Notes: generated from the sequence alone by a model not told the origin. A DNA stretch of 64,000 nt from Homoserinibacter gongjuensis (GCF_030161875.1 NZ_BSVA01000001.1:868001-932000); one strand, 5' to 3'; positions 17,922 through 28,552 are shown, counted from the first letter of the stretch. Numbers and translations: made by a program.

Positions 17922-18925
17922 TCAGCGGGTGCTGCCTCGATCCGTCAGTTCGGGTGCGATGAACCGGACGACTGGGGCGCCGGCGCCCTCCCCGTCCTGC
18001 ATTCGCTGCACGAGAGCCTGGACCGCGGCGCGGCCCAGTTTGTCGGGAGACGTCTCGATAGCCGTGTAGGGCAGCGAGAACAGTCGACCGAAGTCTTCGG
18101 AGAAGATGCCCACGACCGAAAGGTCGCGCGGAACCTCGACGCCGCGCGCGTTCAGCACGGGCGGCAGGGCCGCGATCATCGCGTCGTTGTGCACGATGAC
18201 CGCGGTTGCGGTGGGGCGCTCGTCGAGGATGCGATTCCAGGCGTCCGCGATCGCGGGCTGCTCCGTCTCGCCATAGTGGGGGTGAATGCGCAGGCCGTAC
18301 CGCGCCGCTCGCTCGAGGGCGGCATCCCGGAAGCGCCACACGTAGGCGCCACCGCGCGTGATGACATGCTCATGGGGCGAGATCAGCACGATCTCGCGGT
18401 GGCCCAGCTCGTGCAGATGGTCGACGAGCATGCGCGCCGCCTCGCCGAAGTCGAGGTCGAAGACGTCGAGGCCGTCGGTGTCGCGCGGCAGACCGACGAG
18501 GGCGCCCGGCTGCCGCGCGGCGCGCAGGGTTTCACACGCGGATCGTCGTGGGCGACGTTGAGCAGCACGACGCCGTCGACCATGTCGGAGTCGGTGATGC
18601 GCTTGAGGGCGCGCGGACCGTCGTCTTCGGTGACCATGAGGATGTCGTAGCCCGCCTCGCGCGCGGCGTCTGAGATCGGCAGCACGTACTGCAACATGGC
18701 GGGCGAGAACTCGTCGCGGAAGAACTGTACGAGCAGGCCGATGACCATCGTCTGACTGGTGGCGAGGGCGCGCGCGCCGGCGTTCGGGGTGAAGCCGAGC
18801 TCCCGGACGGCAAGCTCGATGCGCTCACGTGTCTCATCGGAGATCGTGCGCTTGCCCGACAGCGCATACGAGACGGTGCTGCGGGACACTCCCGCCGCCT
18901 TCGCCACGTCGCCGATGGTCGCCAC
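17922..18925 (-). CDS. LacI-family transcriptional regulator, apparent frameshift
   Basis: LacI/GalR repressor. The N-terminal HTH is VAKAAGVSRSTVSYALSGKR, with hinge region GARALATSQT, followed by the periplasmic-binding-protein-like sensor. The start is the GTG at 18925 with GAAGGAG upstream. Two halves lie in different frames and meet near 18527-18532 (GGGTTT), where one base seems to be missing. It sits between the ABC operon and the divergent GH127 gene, with three copies of one palindrome nearby, including one just upstream of its own start, so it probably autoregulates and controls both sides. Confidence 0.9.
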
Positions 18926-18938
18926 GGCCTGTTCTCCT

Positions 18939-18952
18939 TCGAACCGATTCGA
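18939..18952. promoter_or_regulatory. LacI-family operator (one mismatch) before lacI-type gene
   Basis: TCGAACCGATTCGA differs at one central position from the perfect palindrome found on either side. It lies about 15 bp upstream of the regulator's GTG, fitting autorepression. Confidence 0.7.
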
Positions 18953-19069
18953 TGAATCTCGGGTGAGTTCGAGGGGAATCTTGCCCGATTTCGTCGTCGA
19001 ATGCGAGCATTGTGTCGAATTCATCACGGAATCGGGGGTTGAAACCCCTTCGGGTGGACGCTACGTTAA

Positions 19070-19083
19070 TCGAACCGGTTCGA
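19070..19083. promoter_or_regulatory. LacI-family operator before the GH127 gene
   Basis: TCGAACCGGTTCGA, a perfect 14-bp palindrome identical in core to the site at 17867, lies 46 bp upstream of the GH127 start. Confidence 0.8.
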
Positions 19084-19128
19084 CAATACAAGCCTCTCCG
19101 GTCATCCGTCAATAACGAATAGGTATCC

Positions 19129-21032
19129 GTGTTTCCGTCCTCCCCCGCCACTGCCCGCGCCGCGACGCGCCGCGCTCAAGGCGGCCCCGTCTTCCCCGCC
19201 GCGGCGCCCTGCGGCCCCTCGGTCTCGACGAGGTGCGCATCACGGGCGGCTCGTGGGGCGCCCTGCAACACCTCAATGCCGAGGCGATCATCGACCACTG
19301 CCTCAACTGGATGGAGCGCATCGGATGGGTGCGCAACTTCGACCGCATTGCCCGCACCGCTTCTGGCCCCCACGACGGCATCGAGTTCGTCGACTCCGAG
19401 GTCTACAAGTTGCTCGAGGCGATGGCGTGGGAACTCGGTCGGAACGCGGATGCCGCCCTCGAGGCTCGGTACACCGCACTCGTCCGGCGGGTCGCCGCCG
19501 CGCAGGACGCCGATGGCTACCTGCACACGAGCTTCGGCCACGACGGCCAACGTCCGCGTTACTCCGACCTCGAGTGGGGCCACGAGTTGTACTGCGCCGG
19601 CCACCTTCTGCAGGCCGCCGTCGCGCGCCTGCGCACCGGCCACGACGACGAGCTCGTCTCGGTCGCCCGACGGCTCGCCGAGCACCTCTGGAACGAGTTC
19701 GGGCCCGGCGGACGCGACGCGGTCTGCGGCCACCCTGAGGTCGAAGTCGCGCTCGCCGAGTTCGCTCGCGCCACCGATGAGCCCCGCTACCTCGAACTCG
19801 CAAAGCTGCTTCTCGAGCGGCGCGGGTACCGCACGCTCGGCACGACCCTGTTCCAGGGCAGCGACTACTTCCAAGACGACGTGCCCGTGCGTGAGGCGGA
19901 GGTGCTGCGCGGGCACGCCGTGCGCGCGCTCTACCTCGCCGCGGGCGCCCTCGACGTCGCGGACGAGACAGGCGACGACGCGCTCGCGGACGCCGTCGAG
20001 GCGCAGTACCGTCGCACCGTCGAGCGCCGCAGCTACCTCACAGGCGGCATGGGTGCCCACCACCAGAACGAGGAATTCGGCGAGGACTACGAGCTGCCGG
20101 CCGACCGCGCCTACGCCGAGACCTGCGCCGCGATCGGCTCGGTCATGGTGGCCTGGCGGCTGCTACTGCGCACGGGCGATCCCCATTATGCCGACCAGAT
20201 CGAGCGCACCCTGCTCAACGCCGTACTCGTCTCCCCTCGCCACGACGGACGCGCGTTCTACTACGCCAACAGCCTGCACCAGCGGGTCCGCACGCACCCC
20301 CACGCCGACGACGAGTTGAGCGAGCGCGCCGAAGCGAGCATGCGGGCGCCCTGGTTCGAGGTGTCGTGCTGCCCCACCAACGTCGCACGCACCCTCGCCT
20401 CCATCGCCGGATATGTCGCGACCGCCCATGACGACGGGGTGCAGCTGCACCAGTTCGCCGCAGGGGATGTTCGCACCCGCCTCGATGCGGGTGTACTCGC
20501 GCTGCGCGTCGAGACCGCTTATCCGCGTGACGGCGTCGTGCGCGTCACCGTTATCGAGGCACCGGATGCGGCGGTCGGCATCGCGCTGCGGGTGCCGGCC
20601 TGGGCAGACGGCGCGACGCTCGCCGACCGAGGTGTGCCCACATCCGCTGCCCCCGGCATGGCGAATGTGCACCGCGTCTTCGCGCCGGGCGACGAGCTCG
20701 TGTTGACCCTGCCGCTGACGCCGCGCTACACGCAGCCGCACCCGCGGGTCGACGCCGTGCGGGGTCAGCTCGCCGTGGAACGCGGCCCCCTCGTGCTCGC
20801 CCTCGAAGACGTCGACCTGCCTCAGGGCGTCGACGTCGAGCATGTCGAACTCGACGCGGCTGCGCCGCCCATCGCGACCGACGACGGCGCAGAGGTCACG
20901 CTGCGCATCCGGGTCGACCCCGACCTCCCCGCCGTCGCCGCCGACGAAATCCGGGCGCGGCTGCGGCCCTACAAGGACTGGGCCAACCGTGGCCCCTCGA
21001 CCATGCGCGTCTGGATCCCGATGGCGCGCTGA
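19129..21032 (+). CDS. GH127 beta-L-arabinofuranosidase-type glycosidase, apparent frameshift near N-terminus
   Basis: Releases terminal beta-L-arabinofuranose in characterised members. Conserved segments include EVRITGGSWGALQHLNAEAI, the YAETCAAIGSVMVAWR motif with the catalytic Glu and a zinc-ligand Cys, and FEVSCCPTNVART with the Cys pair (nucleophile and zinc ligand). No signal peptide, so it acts in the cytoplasm. The body frame opens at GTG 19233, but upstream sequence (PVFPAAAP) in another frame matches the usual N-terminus; one missing C near 19207-19209 would join them. The operator at 19070-19083 places it in the LacI regulon with the ABC transporter. Confidence 0.9.
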
Positions 21033-21111
21033 CGAAGACGTCCCGACCCCCGTTGGGACGGCGCGGTGCCGCTGGCTTCGCGTCCACCACCGTAAAGCAA
21101 GGGAGCTTTTC

Positions 21112-23301
21112 ATGCGAAGCACCACATCCGCGGATGCGCGCAGCGGCGCACCCCGCACCCTGCGTCGAGCGACAGCATTGCTGCTCGGCGCCGTCCTCAC
21201 CGCCTCGGGCGTCGGCCTCGCCGCCGTGCCAGCCCAGGCAGCCACGGCCACACTCGTCGTGAACGCGAGTCAGACGCTGCGGCCCGTCACTCACGTGGCG
21301 ACCGGCAGCCTCTACGGTCTGGCAGACGCCAACACCCCGTCCGACGCGCTGGTGCAGGCGATCAAGCCGAACACCTTCGTGCAGATGCCGCACGACGGCA
21401 AGCAGCAGGGCACCGGCGACATCCTCGCGGTCGCCGCCAAGGCGCAACGCGCGAACGCCAAGCTCGTGCTGCGGATGTCGGACTACTACGCCGGATGGCC
21501 GTACCAGTTCTCGTGGGACACCTGGCTGCCCGCGGTGCGCAAGATGGTGAACGACTCGCTCGCCTCGCCGTACTACTCGTCGATCGTGGCGTACGCGCCG
21601 TGGAACGAGTCGGACAACACCTGGCTCGCCTCCAACGGCACCTTCGAGGACTTCTGGACCCGCACGGTGCGGGAGATCAAGAAGATCGACCCGAACAAGC
21701 CGATCCAGGGCCCGAGCTTCTCCGACAACATTTCGACGATGCGCACGTTCATGCAGAACGCCAAGAACACGAACACGGTGCCCGACATCCTCGCCTGGCA
21801 CGAGCTCATCCGTTCCGGCAAGCTCATCACCGACCTGCAGACCGTCAACGGCATCCTCGCCGACCTCGGCATCAGCCAGCGGCCGATCGACATCGAGGAG
21901 TACGCCGCCCCGAGCGAGGTGGGGCTTCCCGGCCCGCTCGTCGGCTACATCGCCAAGTTCGAGCGCTACGGCATCACCCGCGCCGAGCTCGCGTTCTGGA
22001 ACCAGTCGGGCACCCTCGGCGACCTGCTCACGAGCCGCGGCGGCAGCCCGAACGCGGCCTACTGGCTCTACACCTGGTACGCCCAGATGAGCGGCAACAT
22101 GGTCGTCACGACCCCCGAACGCCTCGACCGGCATCGACGGGGCGGCCTCCCTCACCGCCGACAAGAAGACGCTGAGCGTGATCGTCGGCGGCGGCTCGGG
22201 TGATACCGCCGTGCAGATCACCGGGCTCGGCTCGACGAGCCTCGGCAGCACCGTCACCGTGAAGGTCGAGCGCACGCAGTCGCTCGGACGCACGGTGGCA
22301 TCCGCGGGGCCACGCCGCTCTCGACGAGCACCTACACCGTCACGAACGGCGCCATCACGGTGCCGATCTCGGCCACGACAAACGACGCCTACCGCGTCAC
22401 CGTCACGCCCGGAGCCGGCGGCGGAGACACGGGGCTCGCGGGCGGCTACCGCATCGCGAACGTACACAGCGGTCTGCTGCTCGACACGGCCGGGTCGGGC
22501 ACTTCGGCCGGAACGCTCGTGCAGCAGGCGACGGCGAACGGCGCGAGCACCTCGCAGGTGTGGAACGTCGTGGATGCCGGGAACGGCCGGTACAAGATCG
22601 TCAACGCGAAGAGCGGGCAGGTGCTCGGCATCCAGAACGCCTCGACGAGCCAGGGCGCGTCCGCGCTCATCTGGGGCGACACGGGAACCGCCGACCACGT
22701 GTGGACGTTCGTGTCGGACGGGGCGGGCCACTACAAGATCCGCAACGTGAACAGCGGCCTCGTGCTCGGCGTCACCAACATGAGCACGAGCTCCGGCGCA
22801 CAGGTCATCCAGTGGGGCGACACCGGCACCGCCGATCACCTCTGGACCCTCGGGGCGGCATCCGGCTCGACCCCGATCGCGGGCGACCACCGCGTGTCGA
22901 ACCAGAACAGCGGCCTGCGCCTCGACACCCAGAACTCAGGAACCGCCGCGGGCACGCTCGCGGTGCAGGCGAATGCGAGCAGTTCGACGACGCAGGTGTG
23001 GACCTTCGTCGATGTCGGCGGCGGCCAGTTCAGAATCGTCAACAAGGCGAGCGGCCGCGTGCTCGGCATTCAGAACGCCTCGACGAGCCAGGGCGCATCC
23101 GCGCTCATCTGGTATGACTCGGGTGCGACGGACCACAAGTGGACGGTGGAGCCCGACGGCGCGGGGCACTACAAGCTGCGCAACGTGAACAGCGGGTTGC
23201 TGCTCGGCGTCACCAACATGAGCACCAGCTCCGGTGCCCAGGTGATCCAGTGGGGCGACACGGGCACCGCCGACCACCTCTGGAACCTCGGCGCGGCCTG
23301 A
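21112..23301 (+). CDS. Secreted clan GH-A-like glycosidase with two C-terminal ricin-type (RICIN/CBM13) domains, two compensating indels
   Basis: Exported modular enzyme of about 730 residues. The signal peptide ends in AAVPAQA. The TIM-barrel-like catalytic part has IVAYAPWNESDNTW (Asn-Glu, candidate acid/base) and PIDIEEYAAPSE (candidate nucleophile Glu), the arrangement of clan GH-A. Two tandem ricin-like domains repeat LGIQNASTSQGASALIW and VTNMSTSSGAQVIQWGDTG. Frames shift twice: an extra C in CCCCC 22112-22116 and a missing G at GGGG 22306-22309, net zero. The exact GH family is uncertain. As the only secreted enzyme here, it may generate sugars for the upstream transporter. Confidence 0.75.
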
Positions 23302-23313
23302 GCACGCTCGCCA

Positions 23314-23343
23314 GAGGCCGATCGTCTCGGGACGGTCGGCCTC
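23314..23343. terminator. Hairpin between convergent genes, likely bidirectional terminator
   Basis: A 13-bp stem (GAGGCCGATCGTC with GACGGTCGGCCTC, one G-U pair) closes on the loop TCGG, between the stops of the secreted glycosidase and the thiolase. There is no U-run, as usual in high-GC actinobacteria. Confidence 0.7.
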
Positions 23344-23354
23344 CGGTGCCGAGG

Positions 23355-24539
23355 TCAGCGGGTCAGGATGAGCGCATCGCCCTGCCCGCCGCCCCCGCAC
23401 AGGGCGACCGCGGCGGTGCCGCTGCCGCGTCGCGCGAGCTCGTGCACCATGTGCACGACGAGCCGGTTGCCGGATGCGCCCACCGGATGCCCGAGCGAGA
23501 TGGCGCCGCCGTGGATGTTGACGACGTCGTCGGCGAGGCCGAGCTCGGCCTGGGAGCGCACCACGACGGCGCCGAACGCCTCGTTGATCTCGACGATGTC
23601 GAGCTCGGCGGGGGTGATGCACTGCCGCGCGCAGGCCTGCTCGATGGCACGGGCCGGCTGCGCGTGCAGCGAGTTGTCGGGGCCTGCCACCTGGCCGACG
23701 GCCCCGACGGTGGCGAGCACCGCCCAGCCCTCGGCCTCGGCGCGCTCGCGGCTCGTGAGCACGACGGCCGAGGCGCCGTCGGAGATCTGCGAGGAGTTGC
23801 CGGCCGTGATCGTGCCACTCTCGGTGAAGGCCGGGCGCAAGCGCGCGAGCGTCTCGGGCGTCGTGTCGGGCCGCACCCCCTCATCCGCGGTCACGAGGAG
23901 CGGGTCGCCCTTGCGCTGCGGCACCTCGACCGGCACGAGCTCCGCGTCGAACACGCCGGCCGCCTGGGCGGCCGCGGCGCGCTGGTGCGACCGCGCGGCC
24001 ACGGCATCCTGTGCCTCGCGCGTCACCTCGTAACGCGCGTTGTGGCGCTCGGTCGATGCGCCCATGCTCTCGCGGTCGTACGGGTCGGTCAGGCCGTCGT
24101 AGGCCATGTGGTCGAGCACCTCGACGGTGCCGTACGACCAGCCGTCGCGCGAGCCCATGAGCAGGTGCGGGGCGCGGGTCATCGACTCCATGCCGGCCGC
24201 CACGATCACGGATGCGTCGCCGGAGCGCAGGGTGCGGGCGGCGTCGATCACGGCCGTGAGCCCCGAGAGGCAGACCTTGTTGATGGATCCCGCCGGTACG
24301 TCCCAGCCGAGCCCCGCGCCGAGCGCGGCCTGGCGGGCGGGGTTCTGCCCCGACCCCGCGGCGAGCACCTGCCCCACCAGCACCGCATCCACCGCCGAGG
24401 CCGGGATGCCGCCCCGCTCGAGCGCGCCGCGGATCGCGGTCGAGCCGAGCTCCACGGCGGTGAGCGAGCCGAGCGCGCCCTTCAGCCGCCCCTGCGGCGT
24501 GCGCGCCGCCGCGACGATCACGACATCCGCGCCGTTCAT
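23355..24539 (-). CDS. Acetyl-CoA C-acyltransferase (thiolase)
   Basis: Thiolase of 394 residues. The nucleophile Cys lies in [11 protein letters not shown] (about residue 88), the catalytic His in [14 protein letters not shown] and the second Cys in [13 protein letters not shown]. It cleaves a 3-oxoacyl-CoA with CoA to acetyl-CoA. Its ATG overlaps the stop of CoA-transferase subunit B (ATGA). With the CoA-transferase and an IclR regulator it would activate and cleave a 3-oxo acid such as 3-oxoadipate (pcaF-like) or acetoacetate; no ring-cleavage genes are in the window to decide. Confidence 0.93.
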   Translation of the reverse strand: MNGADVVIVAAARTPQGRLKGALGSLTAVELGSTAIRGALERGGIPASAVDAVLVGQVLAAGSGQNPARQAALGAGLGWDVPAGSINKVCLSGLTAVIDAARTLRSGDASVIVAAGMESMTRAPHLLMGSRDGWSYGTVEVLDHMAYDGLTDPYDRESMGASTERHNARYEVTREAQDAVAARSHQRAAAAQAAGVFDAELVPVEVPQRKGDPLLVTADEGVRPDTTPETLARLRPAFTESGTITAGNSSQISDGASAVVLTSRERAEAEGWAVLATVGAVGQVAGPDNSLHAQPARAIEQACARQCITPAELDIVEINEAFGAVVVRSQAELGLADDVVNIHGGAISLGHPVGASGNRLVVHMVHELARRGSGTAAVALCGGGGQGDALILTR

Positions 24540-25192
24540 CGCACGACCTCCGCGAGCTCCGGGGCGACGGTGAGCGGCGGCTCGGTCGCGGCGACGACCT
24601 GGTCGACCGTCACGCCGGGCGCCGTCTCGACGAGCACGAGCCCGTCGGGGGTCACGTCGATCACGGCGAGGTCGGTGATGATGCGGTCGACGACGCCGCG
24701 GCCGGTGAGCGGCAGCGAGCACTCGTTCACGATCTTGGCAGAGCCGTCCTTGGCGACGTGCTCCATGAGCACGATCACGCGCGCCGCCCCGTGCACGAGG
24801 TCCATCGCGCCGCCCGGGCCCTTCACCATCTTGCCGGGGATCATCCAGTTCGCCAGGTCGCCCCGCACCGACACCTGCATCGCGCCGAGGATCGCGGCGT
24901 CGATCTTGCCGCCGCGGATCATGCCGAAGCTCGTGGCGGAGTCGAAGAAGGCCGCGCCGGGCAGCGTCGTCACGGTCTCCTTGCCGGCGTTGATGAGGTC
25001 GGGGTCGACGTCGGCCTCGCTCGGGTAGGGGCCGACACCGAGGATGCCGTTCTCGGACTGCAGCACGACGGTCACCCCGTCGGGCACGTGGTTCGGCACG
25101 AGCGTCGGCAGGCCGATGCCGAGGTTCACGTAGGAGCCGTCGGCGAGCTCTCGGGCCGCACGGGCGGCCATCTCGTCACGGGTGAGCGCCAT
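24536..25192 (-). CDS. 3-oxoacid CoA-transferase subunit B
   Basis: Small subunit of a family I CoA-transferase, 218 residues. [11 protein letters not shown] and the catalytic glutamate motif [11 protein letters not shown] are characteristic. It moves CoA from succinyl-CoA or acetyl-CoA to a 3-oxo acid, acting as a complex with subunit A. The gene overlaps subunit A by 17 bp and the thiolase by 4 bp, a tightly coupled operon. Confidence 0.93.
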   Translation of the reverse strand: MALTRDEMAARAARELADGSYVNLGIGLPTLVPNHVPDGVTVVLQSENGILGVGPYPSEADVDPDLINAGKETVTTLPGAAFFDSATSFGMIRGGKIDAAILGAMQVSVRGDLANWMIPGKMVKGPGGAMDLVHGAARVIVLMEHVAKDGSAKIVNECSLPLTGRGVVDRIITDLAVIDVTPDGLVLVETAPGVTVDQVVAATEPPLTVAPELAEVVR

Positions 25193-25976
25193 CCGCGTCA
25201 CTTCCTTCCGTCGCGGCGGCGACGGTGCGCCGCTCGATCCGCTTCTCGATGTCGGTGCCCACCTCGACCACGCGGTGCACGAAGACGCCGGGCAGGTGGA
25301 TGCTGTCGGGGTCGAGCTCGCCGGGTTCGACGAGCCGCTCGACCTGGGCGATGCAGACCCGGCCCGCCATCGCGGCGAGCGGGTTGAAGTTGCGCGCGGC
25401 CTTGGTGAACACGAGGTTGCCGTGGCGATCTCCGGCGGCGGCGTGCACGAGGGCATAGTCGGTCGTGATGGCCTCCTCGAGCACGAACTCGCGCGGCGTG
25501 CCGCCCACCTCGAAGACACGCACGTCCTTGACGGGTGAGGCGACCGCGACACCGCCGTTCCCGTCGTAGCGGCGGGGCAGCCCGCCGCCTGCCACCTGGG
25601 TGCCGACGCCGGTCTGCGTGTAGAAGGCCGCGATCCCGGAGCCGCCCGCGCGCAGCTTCTCGGCGAGCGTGCCCTGCGGGGTGAGTTCGAGCTCGAGCTC
25701 GCCCGAGAGGAACTGCCGCTCGAACTCCTTGTTCTCGCCCACATACGACGAGGTCATCTTGCGGATGCGCTGCGCCTGCAGCAAGATGCCGAGGCCCCAG
25801 TCGTCGACGCCGCAGTTGTTCGACACGATCGACAGCTCGCGCGTGCCCTGAGCCAGCAGCGCCTCGATGAGCGCGATCGGATTGCCCGAGAGCCCGAAGC
25901 CGCCGACGGCGAGCGAGGCTCCGTCGGGGATGTCGGCGACGGCCTCCGCCGCACTCGCGATCCGCTTGTCGATCAT
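25176..25976 (-). CDS. 3-oxoacid CoA-transferase subunit A
   Basis: Large-numbered partner of the CoA-transferase, 266 residues, with the CoA-binding motif GGFGLSGNP and [14 protein letters not shown] near the N-terminus. The start at 25976 is preceded by GGAGG. It is the first gene of the operon subunit A-subunit B-thiolase and lies 130 bp from a divergent IclR-type regulator. PcaI-like (3-oxoadipate) and acetoacetate-specific enzymes look alike here. Confidence 0.93.
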   Translation of the reverse strand: MIDKRIASAAEAVADIPDGASLAVGGFGLSGNPIALIEALLAQGTRELSIVSNNCGVDDWGLGILLQAQRIRKMTSSYVGENKEFERQFLSGELELELTPQGTLAEKLRAGGSGIAAFYTQTGVGTQVAGGGLPRRYDGNGGVAVASPVKDVRVFEVGGTPREFVLEEAITTDYALVHAAAGDRHGNLVFTKAARNFNPLAAMAGRVCIAQVERLVEPGELDPDSIHLPGVFVHRVVEVGTDIEKRIERRTVAAATEGSDADGAHP

Positions 25977-26096
25977 CGTCGATCCTCCGTGATGGGTCAC
26001 CGTCGTCGGTTGCGTCCTGGGATGCGTCCCCAGCCTGGGCGACCCGCTGCGGGAGACGAAGCGGCGGCTTGCCATGTGGAATCGGATGCGCGTAGC

Positions 26097-26111
26097 GTCC
26101 ACATCGTGGAC
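26097..26111. promoter_or_regulatory. Inverted repeat overlapping IclR start (probable autoregulatory operator)
   Basis: GTCCAC-ATC-GTGGAC is a perfect 6-bp inverted repeat. It overlaps both the -10 box TAGCGT (26093-26098) and the leaderless GTG start at 26106. Related GTCCACATCG and ATGTGGA words occur at 26129-26138 and 26074-26080, so the region may hold several half-sites. Confidence 0.6.
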
Positions 26112-26921
26112 ACTTTGGATCAGGCGATGTCCACATCGCCGAGCGGTGGGGGCACCCAGTCGGTGTCCCGCGCCGCCCTGCTGCTCAAGCTCGTCGCGCG
26201 CACGGGCGACGGCATCCGCGTCTCCGAGCTCGCGGAGCGTGCCGAACTGACCCGCCCGACCACGCACCGCCTGCTCGCGGCACTCCGGCGCGAGGGGCTT
26301 GTCGACCGCGACGAGCAGACCGGCCTCTGGGTGCCGGGCCCCGAGCTCTACCTCATGGGCACGGCGGCCGCGGCGCGCTACGACGTGGCCGATCTCGCGC
26401 GCGACATCGTGCGCTCGCTCGCCGGGGTCACCGAGGAGAGCGCCTTCTTCTCGGTGCGACAGGGCGACGAGACGGTGTGCCTCGTGCGCGAGGACGGCAG
26501 CTTCCCCATCCGTTCCTTCGTGCTGTCCGAGGGCGTGCGGTTCCCGCTCGGGGTGGCCTCCGCGGGGCTCGCGATCCTGGCCTTCCTGCCGTCGGCCGAG
26601 GTCGACGCGTACTTCGCGCGGCATCCGGAGCTGCCCGAGAAGTGGGGCCGCCCGCACGGCGAGAAGCGGCTGCGCGCCCGGCTCGCCGAGACCCAGGAGC
26701 ACGGCTACTCGCTCAACCCCGGCCTCATCGTGGAGGGCAGCTACGGGCTCGGCGCGGCGGTGTTCACGCGGGCCGGGCACCCCCAGTGGGCGCTCAGCCT
26801 CACCGGCGTGCAGTTCCGCTTCACGCCCGAGCGTGTCGAGAAGCTCGGGCGAATCCTGCTCTCCCACGCGCACCAGCTCACGGCGCGCATCGCCGCGAGC
26901 GGCCGCGGCACCTGGCGCTGA
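26106..26921 (+). CDS. IclR-family transcriptional regulator
   Basis: IclR regulator with N-terminal winged HTH (RVSELAERAELTRPTTHRLL) and C-terminal effector domain (PLGVASAGLAILAFLP ... HGYSLNPGLIVEGSYGLGAAV). Divergent from the CoA-transferase/thiolase operon, which it likely controls in response to the pathway's aromatic or keto-acid intermediate, as PcaR-type proteins do. TAGCGT sits 7 nt before the GTG at 26106, implying a leaderless start; an ATG at 26127 is the alternative. Confidence 0.9.
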   Translation: MDTLDQAMSTSPSGGGTQSVSRAALLLKLVARTGDGIRVSELAERAELTRPTTHRLLAALRREGLVDRDEQTGLWVPGPELYLMGTAAAARYDVADLARDIVRSLAGVTEESAFFSVRQGDETVCLVREDGSFPIRSFVLSEGVRFPLGVASAGLAILAFLPSAEVDAYFARHPELPEKWGRPHGEKRLRARLAETQEHGYSLNPGLIVEGSYGLGAAVFTRAGHPQWALSLTGVQFRFTPERVEKLGRILLSHAHQLTARIAASGRGTWR

Positions 26922-26925
26922 GCGT

Positions 26926-27795
26926 TCAGGGCACCTCGTGCATCGCCGACACCGGCGCGATCGCGAGGTGCGCGAGCACGGCATCCACCGTCGCGAGGTG
27001 ACCGATCACCCGCGTGTGGCCGGCATCCGGCACGACCTCGAGCCGAGCGCCGAGGGTCGCCTCGGCGAGCTCACGCGACGCGGCGAGCGGCACCTGACGG
27101 TCGCGCGCACCGTGCACGATCAGCAACGGAACCGACGGGGCGAGCGGATGCGCGATGCCGTCGTAGCGCAGGTCGAACGTCGCGGGGGTGTCACCGAGAC
27201 GAGCGAGAAAGCGACGTTCGAGGTCGTCGCGAGCGGCGCCGTCGAGTCGCATCATCCGCGCGAACTCGTCGAGGAACACGGCGGGTCGGCCGGCGCCCGC
27301 GAGCGAGACGACCGTGTCGGTCTCGAGCCCGAGCCGCGCGGCCGTGAGCGCCGCGAAGCCGCCGAAGGAGTGCCCGATCACCGAGCGGAAGCGGCCGTGC
27401 CGTCGCTGCAGTTCGGCGAGCACGGCGAGCCAGTCGCGCACGTCGACACGACCGCCCTGCGAGCCGCCGTGGGCGGCGACGTCGGGCGCGATGACGCGGT
27501 AGCCGTCGGCCCGCAGCGCCGGCACGAGCGGTGCGAACTGCGAGGCGCGTCCCCGCCAGCCGTGCAGCAGCACGAGCAGCGGCCCGTCGACGCCCCAGGA
27601 GGCCACGTTCACGCGCCGCCCGTCGACGACCATGTGCTCATGGCGCGCGTCGCGCATGATGCCGACCGCATCTGGAGCCACCCGCATGCGGGGTCGGGTG
27701 ACGAAGAAGACGCGGAGGGCGAGAGCTCCGCCCCACCGCCGGTCGAGGGCGTCGGCCGCGCGGAGGGCGGTCGCGGCGAGCGCGGTACTGGGCAC
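26926..27795 (-). CDS. Alpha/beta hydrolase
   Basis: Alpha/beta-hydrolase fold enzyme of 289 residues. Oxyanion region LLHGWRGRASQ, nucleophile elbow GHSFGG (Ser about residue 142), acid in VHGARDRQVP and catalytic His in PDAGHTRVIG. An N-terminal helix-rich leader precedes the fold; no signal peptide. The start is the GTG at 27795 with AAAGGAG. It is divergent from a TetR gene, and two identical palindromes lie between, so it is very probably that regulator's target. Substrate unknown. Confidence 0.9.
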   Translation of the reverse strand: MPSTALAATALRAADALDRRWGGALALRVFFVTRPRMRVAPDAVGIMRDARHEHMVVDGRRVNVASWGVDGPLLVLLHGWRGRASQFAPLVPALRADGYRVIAPDVAAHGGSQGGRVDVRDWLAVLAELQRRHGRFRSVIGHSFGGFAALTAARLGLETDTVVSLAGAGRPAVFLDEFARMMRLDGAARDDLERRFLARLGDTPATFDLRYDGIAHPLAPSVPLLIVHGARDRQVPLAASRELAEATLGARLEVVPDAGHTRVIGHLATVDAVLAHLAIAPVSAMHEVP

Positions 27796-27808
27796 GGAAA
27801 CTCCTTTA

Positions 27809-27861
27809 CGAACGATCGTTCGGATAGCTGACCCGAACTATACATTCCGAACGATCGTTCG
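27809..27861. promoter_or_regulatory. Pair of identical TetR-type operators
   Basis: CGAACGATCGTTCG occurs at 27809-27822 and 27848-27861, both perfect 14-bp palindromes. One lies next to the hydrolase Shine-Dalgarno and the other next to the -10 (TAAACT, 27862-27867) of the TetR gene. Binding would repress both directions. Confidence 0.88.
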
Positions 27862-27873
27862 TAAACTGTCGAC

Positions 27874-28517
27874 GTGACGATGGTGACCGACGGACGACGC
27901 GCGCGGGGCGACGCCTCCCGGCGCACGGTGCTCGCGCGCGCCACCCAGCTCGCATCGGTCGAGGGCCTCGACGGCCTGAGCATCGGCGCACTCGCGACCG
28001 CGACCGGGCGCAGCAAGTCGACTATCGCCACCCTCTTCGGCGACAAGCAGGGCCTCCAGCTCGCGACCATCGACGCCGCGGCCGAGGTGTTCCGCGAGCA
28101 CGTCGTCGAGACGGCCCGTCGGGTGCCGCACGGCGCCGGGCGGATCGCGGCTCTCCTCGCCGCGATGCTCGTCTACTCCCGCGACCGCGTGTTCGAGGGC
28201 GGCTGCTTCTTCGCCGCCGTCTCGGCCGACCTCGACTCGAAGCCCGGCCCCGCCGCCGACGCCGTGCGCAGCTGGACGCGGCAGTGGCACGACTACGTCG
28301 AGCGCCAACTGCGCACCGCGATGGAGTGCGGCGACCTCCGCACCGACACGGACGTCGACCAGCTCGCCTTCGAGCTCATCGCCCTCGCCGAGGGCGCGAA
28401 CGTGCGCTCCCTGCTCGCGAACGACGCGCGGCCCTACGCGCGAGCCGCATCAGCCATCAGCTCGGCGCTGCTGCGCGCGGGGCCCCGCCCGAGACGCTCG
28501 GGGCGCTCGAGCTGTAG
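27874..28517 (+). CDS. TetR-family transcriptional regulator, apparent C-terminal frameshift
   Basis: TetR repressor with HTH SIGALATATGRSKSTIATLF and a TetR_C-like domain (FEGGCFFAAVSADLDSKPGP). TAAACT lies 6 nt before the GTG at 27874, implying leaderless expression. Near 28479-28486 (GGGGCCCC) the frame appears to lose one base. Corrected, the protein ends PPETLGALEL at 28517; uncorrected, it would read through into the next gene, which I reject. It controls the divergent hydrolase through the two palindromes between them. Confidence 0.9.
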
Positions 28518-28552
28518 CCACCCGCGCCGCCCTGTCACGCTCCCCGGGCCGC

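Noticed and set aside
23139-25028. 629-codon plus-strand frame across the glycosidase/thiolase junction
   Set aside because: It crosses the terminator hairpin and is antisense to the thiolase and CoA-transferase genes.
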